Shown: positions 28,635-32,795 of the stretch, one piece after another
Layout of the letters: every line of letters starts with the position of its first letter
Position numbering within the stretch: position 1 is the first letter of the stretch
From: Lingula anatina
Lineage: Eukaryota; Brachiopoda; Lingulata; Lingulida; Lingulidae
Direction: 5' to 3'
Length of the DNA: 32,795 nucleotides
NCBI RefSeq assembly: GCF_001039355.2
Contig: NW_019775745.1
Span: 195,195 to 227,989 of the forward strand
Program-made: the position numbers and the translations under genes
The notes under the pieces: generated by a model
Database searches by the model: none
What the model was told of the DNA's origin: nothing
What the model saw: the letters and a program-made list of their open reading frames with translations, nothing else

Positions 28635-30774
28635 GGAGGTATGTGGATAACCTGGACAGGGAGATGCAGAATGTACAGGTAGTAGAGCATGTGTGTGCAT
28701 TCTCTTTCTCCCCCACCCTCTCTTTCATTATGTGTGTGAGAGTGGATAATCTGATTTTCTTGGATAAGATAAGACATGAATAAAGGAGTTAGAGAATAAA
28801 ACCAGAAATCTGAAGAATATGTAGATAATTAGATCATTACTCACAAGTTTCAAACATATCACTTAAATCGTGTTTGTTCAAAATACAATTATTATTATTT
28901 TCTCACTAGCTGGCAAAACTACAAAATGAAAACCGTGACCTGGAGAAAGAAGTCCACAAACTGATGAATGAACTGAAAACTAGAAGGGTTTGTATGAGTT
29001 TGTGAGCCAGGGCCATTTTGTACTATTTAATCCACCCTTATATTGACAGAAATGGTCGATTAGTGACATGTACTTTTCTGTAGTGAACTGTACTTGGTTT
29101 TTCCTGTGCTCTGTACTTACAGAAGGCATAACTGGTTCTGGAGAAGTCACATGGCACATCTTTATTCCAATAAATGCACACCAGTCACTTGTTATTGTAT
29201 TTGTTCTTTTCTTTTTAAAGCTCCACCCACTCATTTTGTTTTCTTTTGCAAGATCTCAGATGTGAAATATCAGACTTTGTTTATAGGGGAAAATGCTATT
29301 AGGTCATTAAAACATTGGAATATGCACACTATAAAAGAACTTAAGCCTCCAACAGTTTATAAAAATCCTGATTCTAAATTCTATCATTTGCTTACATTAC
29401 CAGGAAGTAGAAGCCATAGATATATATTGATAAACTTATATATGCTCTAACTAGGAAGAAGAGGCCATAGAGACCCTGGAGGAGCTCCAGGCCCAGAGGC
29501 GCCAGGCAGATGTAGCGGCAGAGAGGAGGACACGTCTCCTCAGGGAGGAATCTGGTCTGGCTGAGGACCACCTGGAACAGCTGGGGAACACGCTGGACCA
29601 GTCCTTTGGTATGGGATAAGATTTGTATATCAGTCTAAAATGCTTTGGTTATTTCTCATCTTTTTATTATTTTTTCAAAATGCTGGACCAGTCCTTTGGT
29701 AGGGGATAGGGTTTTTGTATAAGGATTTTGTTATTTCTCGTCTTTGTATTACTTTCTAATGGATCAGCCTTTTGGTATGGGAGAGGATTTGTATATAAGT
29801 TGAATCTACTAAGAAAGAAGTTTTTCATGAGCTTGACTGATGCTGTATATAGAATAATTCTGTTTTATCAAGTTTTAATGTCCTTTTCATAGTATCGATC
29901 AGTTAACATAATATTTGACATATAGTGAGATTGAAAACACAGAATATTGTAAATTACTACATTGCTATCTTTTGGGTGAAAGAAATATAGTATCCTTCTA
30001 ATTTGTCATGTATTGGTGTTGAAGTTTAACCTCTTTATCACTTCAGAGCGTCTCCGAGACCTTAGGCAGAGAGCGACAGATAACAGAGATCAGTCTTGTC
30101 TGAATGAGGTTTCCACTGGAACTGATGGTACCACTACATGTAAGTAACAGATAACAGAGATCAGTCTTGTCTGAATGAGGTTTCCACAGGAACTGATGGT
30201 ACCACTACATGTAAGTAACAGATAACAGAGACCAGTCTTGTCTGAAAGAAAGAGTGTATCCCTGAAGAAATAATGTTCTAGTAGGACTTGTATCCCCAAA
30301 CAAACTTACCAGCCTCATCTTTATATGCATTACTGATACTATTAGATATATAATTTTAACAGAGATAAATAAATATTTACTTCAAATTTATTTGAATTCA
30401 TTTTCGGAAAAAAATATCATACTGAAGATCTTGTTAGCTTTGGGGGTAAAAAAAAATGTGTGTACATTTGTGCAGCTTGAAGTTCAGAAGCACAAAATTG
30501 GAAAAATATTTCCATACATACAATTAAGGTGAGAGTGGATCTTGTAGACACAGATTTTGATTGTGTCAATAATATTGCTGTACAGACTTAATTTCCATTG
30601 CTTGAAATTATTACTTTTCCTTACATGTGATTTCCTTATTTTCCAGTGTCATTTGACAGAACAGGCCGCACAAGTTTAGATGAAGGAGAGGCCATGCTTA
30701 TGCAGGAAGTGAGGAGGTTGAGAGAAAAACTGGCTTCGGATAGCAGGACTAAGAAACCGCCTGCAGAGTTTTGA
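6974..30774 (+). CDS. TBC1D31: TBC1D31 (WDR67), WD40-TBC-coiled-coil centrosomal scaffold
   Basis: Twenty-three coding exons with consistent phases give 1077 aa (human 1066): 6974-7056, 7406-7561, 8107-8222, 8877-9055, 9682-9830, 10199-10358, 10697-10897, 11377-11565, 12111-12190, 12501-12647, 12946-13079, 13444-13577, 14158-14337, 14622-14801, 15324-15529, 16027-16162, 16530-16622, 16827-16967, 28457-28573, 28910-28987, 29455-29608, 30047-30139, 30647-30774. The start at 6974 has a strong context (AACATGG) and begins like the human protein (KESGKIW..RKP). The order is WD40 repeats, TBC domain, long coiled coil. In vertebrates the protein sits at centriolar satellites and centrosomes and supports ciliogenesis. 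All introns are GT-AG except intron 7 (GC-AG). Intron 18 is 11.5 kb and hosts a TRIM gene on the other strand. Exon ends were set by phase, consensus sites and alignment remembered from the family; exons 19-23 are the least conserved. Confidence 0.96.
7057..7405 (+). other. TBC1D31 intron 1
   Basis: Bounded by GG|GTGAGA and CATGCAG|T. The sequence is AT-rich and nothing else is identified. An apparent open frame upstream of exon 2 is intronic. Confidence 0.75.
7562..8106 (+). other. TBC1D31 intron 2
   Basis: GTAACA donor and CTCCTCCAG acceptor. The intron is AT-rich and I see no embedded feature. Confidence 0.8.
8720..8831 (+). pseudogene. Decayed duplicate of the TBC1D31 exon 4 acceptor and 5' part
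   Basis: This intron-3 segment repeats, 112 bases upstream, the sequence around the exon 4 acceptor: TTGTTGTAATCAG|ATACC.AGAGCTTG and then AGTCTCC.ATACACAC.ATATCTAT. Intronic bases before the acceptor are shared too. A deletion of about 10 bases after TGCATG breaks the frame, so this copy is not a usable exon, although its acceptor (AG at 8763-8764) is intact. Confidence 0.85.
9056..9681 (+). other. TBC1D31 intron 4
   Basis: Donor GTGTGT, acceptor TTTGCAG. A C-rich tract (C12, then CTCCCCCAACCCCC) lies at about 9131-9153. A GC-richer stretch to about 9240 could be an old repeat, but I cannot assign it. Confidence 0.7.
9831..10198 (+). other. TBC1D31 intron 5 with decayed duplicate of the exon 6 acceptor region
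   Basis: The stretch 10044 to about 10125 repeats 10141 to about 10225 at a spacing of 96-97. Both contain CTTTATTACA.AGTAAAC, TATAAATTGTCT and C-rich bases before an AG, followed by GGCAGACT.CTGG. The first copy's AG is at 10101-10102; the real acceptor ends at 10198. A G-run (10126-10137) separates the copies. The first copy has lost exon 6 similarity after about 25 bases. Confidence 0.85.
10359..10696 (+). other. TBC1D31 intron 6
   Basis: GTATGC donor and a long pyrimidine tract before CCCTAG. AT-rich with repeated AATTCAAAT-like words; no other feature is seen. Confidence 0.8.
10898..10903 (+). other. GC-AG intron donor of TBC1D31 intron 7
   Basis: The exon ends AATAAG and the intron begins GCAAGT, the standard form of the rare GC donor class. 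Family alignment (EINK then PPPPLV) and phase 0 on both sides leave no nearby GT alternative. Confidence 0.88.
10908..11073. mobile_element. hAT-like MITE family, copy 2
   Basis: This 166-bp element is flanked by a perfect 5-bp duplication TGATA (10903-10907 and 11074-11078). Ends read CAGGGGGAGGATTGAG and, inverted, CAGGGGCTGATCCAG, so the inverted termini are close to CAGGGGCGGATCCAG, an end sequence of hAT type. Internal GTCTTC/GAAGAC words repeat several times. It sits 10 bases inside intron 7, next to the GC donor. Confidence 0.88.
11566..11745 (+). repeat. G-rich minisatellite immediately after the exon 8 donor
   Basis: GGGTA, GGGTG and GAGGTG pentamer/hexamer words build a higher-order unit. 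The phrase TGGGATGGCTGGGGT recurs at 11606, 11655 and 11704, an exact 49-bp period. The array begins at the donor itself (CAG|GTAGGTAGGG). The many G3 and G4 runs on the transcribed-sense strand can form G-quadruplexes in the pre-mRNA. Confidence 0.9.
11746..12110 (+). other. Rest of TBC1D31 intron 8
   Basis: AT-rich. A 12-base direct duplication GAGCTCTTATAC occurs near 12029-12052. No other feature is seen before the GTAACAG acceptor. Confidence 0.7.
12191..12500 (+). other. TBC1D31 intron 9
   Basis: GTAACA donor, TATGTCCAG acceptor, AT-rich, nothing else identified. Confidence 0.8.
13080..13443 (+). other. TBC1D31 intron 11
   Basis: GTAAGG donor, CTTTTTCAG acceptor. No embedded feature seen. 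Confidence 0.8.
13648..13775. mobile_element. Foldback element with 34-bp inverted arms in intron 12
   Basis: Arms 13648-13681 and 13742-13775 are inverted copies. They share GAATTCAATC at the outer end and GATTAACATGCCTCC at the inner end, with a divergent centre of about 8 bases. The loop is 60 bases. The 128-bp size suggests a very small MITE or foldback element. No clear target duplication was found. Confidence 0.75.
13776..14157 (+). other. Remainder of TBC1D31 intron 12
   Basis: AT-rich intron sequence up to the TTTTGTCAG acceptor. Nothing else identified. Confidence 0.75.
14802..14865 (+). repeat. 32-bp tandem duplication starting at the exon 14 donor
   Basis: Units 14802-14833 and 14834-14865 share GTAC.TTTGTG.CA.GTG with GTGATTGGTTCT and differ at about five positions. 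The first unit begins with the donor GTACAT. The second starts GTACGT without preceding exon sequence. Confidence 0.85.
14866..15323 (+). other. Remainder of TBC1D31 intron 14
   Basis: Contains a 14-bp palindrome CACATTATAATGTG near 14918. Otherwise AT-rich sequence without recognisable features up to AATCTAG. Confidence 0.65.
15530..16026 (+). other. TBC1D31 intron 15
   Basis: GTAAGA donor, TTTGAAG acceptor with a weak pyrimidine tract. No embedded feature seen. Confidence 0.75.
16163..16529 (+). other. TBC1D31 intron 16
   Basis: GTATCA donor, TACCCTAG acceptor. Rich in AAGTAAAG-like words; no other feature. Confidence 0.75.
17149..17257 (+). repeat. GC-rich hairpin repeat, copy a
   Basis: Starts with a hairpin GTACCACCAGCG-TTAG-CGCTGGCGGTAC (12-base arms, one G-U-type mismatch), then GGTTTTAG, a CpG-rich stretch, and ends near GCTTCTCCTCCT. 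It aligns over its length, with gaps, to 18289-18407 in the same orientation. It stands out as a CpG-rich island in AT-rich DNA. The family is unidentified. Confidence 0.7.
18289..18407 (+). repeat. GC-rich hairpin repeat, copy b
   Basis: Shares with copy a the opening GTACCACCAGCG-AATG-CGCTGGCAG hairpin, GGTTTTAG and the end TTACTGCTTCTCCTCCT. The middle is strongly diverged, so the two copies are old relative to each other or come from different subfamilies. Confidence 0.7.
21894..25139 (-). CDS. TRIM2/TRIM3-like RING-B-box-filamin-NHL E3 ubiquitin ligase
   Basis: Two coding exons, 24956-25139 and 21894-23743 (stop TAA 21894-21896), phase 1, give 677 aa. RING C3HC4: C10, C13, C29, H31, C34, C37, C50, C53. 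B-box2 begins C93..H96 and runs C105, C108, C113, C116, H121, H127. A Leu/Lys/Glu-rich coiled coil follows, then a filamin-type repeat (ALDILDPFGDKV, GNGNYSFTFRP, GPHKCRLVF) and about six NHL repeats (GDGPGQLFRPRHV, GKGKGQFKSPSGVCTDRHGN, DGHVLVADKLNHCIKKYKYM). The junction LPPG|GATHLQTNFYI aligns with TRIM2/3. RING proteins of this class transfer ubiquitin to substrates bound by the NHL propeller. The start at 25137-25139 has an ACCATGG context and follows a TTCCAG acceptor, so a noncoding 5' exon should lie upstream. The gene is antisense and nested in TBC1D31 intron 18. Such genes are lineage-expanded in several invertebrates, so orthology to one vertebrate TRIM is not claimed. Confidence 0.95.
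23744..24955 (-). other. TRIM gene intron between the two coding exons
   Basis: Donor GTAAAT, acceptor TTACACACAG. It contains a 210-bp MITE at 24660-24869; the rest is AT-rich without visible features. Confidence 0.85.
24660..24869. mobile_element. MITE with 33-bp terminal inverted repeats
   Basis: Ends 24660-24692 and 24837-24869 are inverted copies with one mismatch in 33 (GCCTCCTTTACACTGGACGG outermost). The TIRs are CpG-containing and well preserved, so the insertion is probably recent. No transposase remains in the 144-bp interior. Target duplication is unclear. Confidence 0.9.
25194..25217. repeat. (TA)n tract in the TRIM start array
   Basis: A short TA run between units 1 and 2 accounts for the longer first period of the array. 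Confidence 0.9.
25493..25724. mobile_element. Tc1/mariner-type MITE, 24-bp TIRs, TA target
   Basis: Ends 25493-25516 and 25701-25724 are inverted copies with one mismatch in 24 (ATACTGACAG.CAATGAAAAC). Both ends can be read as TA followed by CTGACAG, which fits a TA target duplication. The element splits the TRIM start array between units 4 and 5, so it inserted after the array had formed. Confidence 0.82.
26284..26572. repeat. Tandem duplication split by a MITE
   Basis: 26284-26335 and 26522-26572 are about 85-90% alike (TGACTG..ACTGAATGTG, TATACATGTTCAGTGGCCA.GG). Removing the MITE and its target duplication leaves a period of about 64 bp, so the element inserted into an existing tandem duplication. 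Confidence 0.8.
26350..26518. mobile_element. hAT-like MITE family, copy 3
   Basis: This 169-bp element begins CAGGGGTGGAATTAGGCCGT and ends, inverted, CAGAGGCGGATCCACAG. It is flanked by a perfect 5-bp duplication TATAT (26345-26349, 26519-26523). It aligns with copies 1 and 2 along its length, including TTGGAAGAC and GACTGTCAGAAAATAT near the right end. Confidence 0.88.
28541..28700 (+). repeat. Duplicated exon 19 end and donor
   Basis: Copy A 28541-28595 and copy B 28646-28700 (55 bp, one difference) both contain the last 33 bases of exon 19 and the donor GTAGTAGAGC. They are separated by (TG)n (about 28602-28620) and (GA)n. Reading through from exon 19 meets a TGA in the microsatellite, so copy B is not a coding alternative; the first donor (28573/28574) is used in the model. 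Confidence 0.92.
28988..29454 (+). other. TBC1D31 intron 20 with a decayed exon 21 acceptor copy
   Basis: Near its end, CCAG|GAAGTAGAAGCCATAGA at 29400-29421 echoes the real CTAG|GAAGAAGAGGCCATAGA at 29451-29472, spacing 51. The match is short (about 18 bases), so the duplication is less certain than the others. No other feature is seen. Confidence 0.6.
29592..29790 (+). repeat. Three copies of the exon 21 donor region
   Basis: GCTGGACCAGTCCTTTG|GTATGG occurs at 29592 (real) and 29682 (GTAGGG), and a decayed form TGGATCAGCCTTTTG|GTATGG ends at 29774. Flanking intron bases (GGGATA.G, TTTGTATA, TTATTTCTC.TCTTT) are shared. Spacings are 90 and 76. The downstream copies lie in the intron. Confidence 0.88.
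30077..30246 (+). repeat. 71-bp tandem repeat spanning the exon 22 donor, 2.4 copies
   Basis: Units 30077-30147 and 30148-30218 differ by one base, and a 28-base partial third copy follows at 30219-30246. Each full unit carries 63 bases of exon 22 and the donor ACAT|GTAAGTAA. Because 71 is not a multiple of 3 and TAA follows the first donor in frame, only the first donor preserves the reading frame into exon 23. Confidence 0.93.
30247..30646 (+). other. Rest of TBC1D31 intron 22
   Basis: AT-rich, ends in TTTTCCAG. No other feature seen. Confidence 0.8.
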
Positions 30775-31320
30775 TTCAAAAGCTTGGAAGGGAATGATAA
30801 GGAATATGAAAAAATAGACTGCAGAAATTAAGTTGCACTGTAAATGGAATGTGGTCCACACAAAATAGGGCAGTGACGCTGGCAGCAGAAAGGGGATATG
30901 TTGTCAAAAAATGCTTTCTTTGGTTCGGTAAAAGGTATCAACTTGTCTTGGAGAAAAAGAAAAAAAACTAGATTTATACACTAGTGAAGCAGTTGGCACA
31001 TTTTTTTCGCAGAGGAACACAATTTATGTCGGAAAGAGATAGAACTTGATGGCAGAAAAAGTGAGGGGTCACAAAAACTTTCAACCACGTCGGGACTGTC
31101 ATGGCAATTTTCTCTTCTTCTGGTATATCTGATCACAACTTGTACTTGGAAGCAAGCTATTTATTTTTAATGTAGATATACTGCATCAATCACATTAAAT
31201 TTTTTAAGAAATTGTAAAATTTCACAAGACTTTTGTAAGTTTGATTGCAATTCTCTGTGTGTATATTCTGAGGGAAGGCTTATTAGACTGGGTTCCCATC
31301 CCAAGATCAATCTAACAGGA
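30775..31320 (+). other. TBC1D31 3' UTR / flank
   Basis: No coding signal. A variant poly(A) hexamer ATTAAA lies at 31194-31199, about 420 bases after the stop, and is the first candidate 3' end. Confidence 0.5.
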
Positions 31321-31686
31321 TTGTTCCATCTCCAAGGGGTTTCTCGCTATATTGCTTTCAGCTTGAGAGACTTAGATGGCTGGCACGCCTGTTTAAGGCA
31401 GGGGGTGGAAACGCGCTACTTATATGATTATGACGAGCCTAACCGTCAGTACCGGATACAGGTTTGTGATTTTGAAGGGCAATTAGGCTTGATATTTGCA
31501 GCACGCATGAACAGTAGTCGATCTACCACACCTGGGTCTTTTGTTTTTGACAACTGTTCACTCGTCAATGAGGTGCTTGTTCAAGACTACAGGCTGATAT
31601 CTACTAGTACTACCAGTGGCTTCATTAGTAACGTTCCCAGAATACATGGTTTTCTGTCTGTGCGTACATACCCTGAATTTGGTTAG
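31321..31686 (+). other. Unassigned 121-codon open frame in a GC-richer patch
   Basis: The frame is open through 31686 (stop TAG) and stays open for a stretch upstream without an obvious ATG start; the first codon at 31321 is TTG. The translation has a normal-looking mix of residues (DLDGWHACLRQGVETRYLYD, NRQYRIQVCDFEGQLGLIFA, NVPRIHGFLSVRTYPEFG) and no signal peptide or membrane segment that I can recognise. Local GC content is visibly higher than the flanks from about 31320 to 31790. I do not recognise a family. It could be an exon of another gene, an old insertion, or 3' UTR sequence that is open by chance. Confidence 0.3.
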
Positions 31687-32795
31687 CCTCACTGACGAGA
31701 ACAATGGACGTTTCTCAACCCTCTCTAGGATTACCCCTTTATGCTGCTAAACGATAATTACCCCCTATCAGCTTCAGTGTGACAGACATCTAAGCTACTT
31801 AAGTTAATTGCAATTAAGTGACAGATGTATAATTATACTTATGAACTCACTTTTGCTTTAAAATTACATACTCAAATGTAGTTTTGTCCAGTATTTTTTA
31901 AACATAAAACTTTGGAGTTTTTACACCACTAGCTCCAACCAGCTAGTCCTAGACTGCCTTTCTCTTTAGTTGAACTTTATTGCGTCTCTTTTTCAGTTGC
32001 TTTTTAAAAGTGTAACTGTGTTACAACAGTATTTTTGCAAAAAATAAGACGCTCAATACAACAAACTACATATGCTTTTTCCTCATTTTGAGGACTTTGA
32101 AATACAATGCATTTACTTCAAACAAGTTTTCATGTCACCAACTAAACTGAGTACATGTGCAAGCATATCTCTTTGACAGATTGATATTTTTATGCAAAAA
32201 ATAATCCAAGTATTATAAATGGCATTTTGTGTAAGATCTCATCATACTGTAACAGTTGCTAAATAAATATTTTTTTGATAAAAAAACATTGTTAATTTTT
32301 ATATGATTACAGTAAACTTTAAACATTTTTATGCCAGTAAAAAGGTGAGCGCAAAAAAATGTCCAAAATGTGCTCATTTATTTCAGTGTGTAAAATCTTG
32401 TAAATAACAATAATAGATAACATCTAGATAACTATCTATGACAAACACAAAACTCTTGAACAAAGTGCCAATAGAGAAAACTAGAACAACATATTATGGC
32501 ACTTGATATAGCAACTTTTCATCATATGGAACTTTCAACAATAACAACAACAGTATTCTAGATCTACAACAGGTTATGAACAGTTTGACCTTAAGGAATC
32601 TGCATTAAAATAAACAGCATACAAAGTAACTATATAAGATGTCAAAACTCAAGACATTGACTCAATATCAGGGTGTGTTTAATGTACACTCAACCATGCA
32701 CCTATTTTAATGTCTGTTGTGTGAAGAGTGTTAACTCAGAATAACCAGTGTTTGGAAACAGGAATGAGAACATGAAGATAATATATCCTTCAACC
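31687..32795. other. 3' flank to the window end
   Basis: AT-rich with no gene visible. A canonical AATAAA at 32262-32267 on the plus strand could serve a long TBC1D31 3' UTR or be chance. Confidence 0.45.

Larger units (their letters stand above)
15324..30774 (+). other. TBC1D31 exons 15-23: charged coiled-coil tail
   Basis: Residues about 697-1077. Exons 15-21 are dominated by Glu, Arg, Lys and Gln in heptad-like order (VQERERIREEELEYLRQRQ, RLDDEIQRK, EREREQEIRR, ELDNLDREMQNVQ). This matches the human C-terminal coiled coil used for centrosomal partner binding. Exon 23 ends in KKPPAEF then TGA at 30772-30774. Exons 19-23 were placed by open frame, phase and splice consensus. Confidence 0.85.

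Noticed and set aside
28421-28777. Minus-strand frames rich in His-Thr repeats
   Set aside because: They read through the TG/GA microsatellites and the antisense of TBC1D31 exon 19.

Overview
The window is eukaryotic nuclear DNA from an animal. All genes are split by GT-AG introns, the background is AT-rich, microsatellites and small inverted-repeat transposons are common, and every recognised protein aligns with animal families. The compact introns, the TRIM-NHL gene and the AT-rich composition fit a marine invertebrate such as a mollusc or another lophotrochozoan, but the sequence alone does not settle the phylum.

Layout, left to right. (1) 796-2431, minus strand: the last three coding exons of a dihydrolipoamide dehydrogenase (DLD) gene; no 5' exons are recognisable before the next gene. 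(2) 3530-6259, minus: a complete Derlin-1 gene (8 coding exons, 251 aa with the first donor of exon 2), with a U12-type intron, a 27-nt microexon and an in-frame triplication of the 3' half of exon 2 including its splice donor. (3) 6260-6973: a compact head-to-head promoter with ETS-like and YY1-like sites. (4) 6974-30774, plus: a complete TBC1D31 (WDR67) gene, 23 coding exons, 1077 aa: WD40 repeats, TBC domain, long coiled coil. (5) 21894-25139, minus: a two-coding-exon TRIM2/TRIM3-like gene (RING, B-box, coiled coil, filamin, NHL; 677 aa) nested inside the 11.5-kb intron 18 of TBC1D31. (6) 30775-32795: 3' flank, with one unassigned 121-codon open frame in a locally GC-richer patch.

DERL1 and TBC1D31 are also head-to-head neighbours in human (8q24), so this pair looks like old conserved microsynteny sharing one promoter. 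Derlin-1 is an ER membrane retrotranslocation factor, TBC1D31 is a centriolar-satellite/ciliogenesis scaffold, and TRIM-NHL proteins are cytosolic E3 ligases. No shared pathway is implied beyond the shared promoter of the first two.

The most unusual property is a recurring pattern: short tandem duplications (about 18-112 bp units, 2-5 copies) that span or abut exon edges. They occur at Derlin-1 exon 2 (donor x3), TBC1D31 exon 4 and exon 6 (acceptor x2 each), exon 14 (just after the donor), exon 19 (donor x2), exon 21 (acceptor x2, donor x3), exon 22 (donor x2 plus a partial third), and the TRIM start-codon exon (acceptor plus ATG x5). Identity ranges from perfect to decayed, which suggests repeated events of different ages. 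The window also holds at least six small nonautonomous transposons, including a three-copy family with 5-bp target duplications. One member lies 10 bp inside an intron that has a GC donor.
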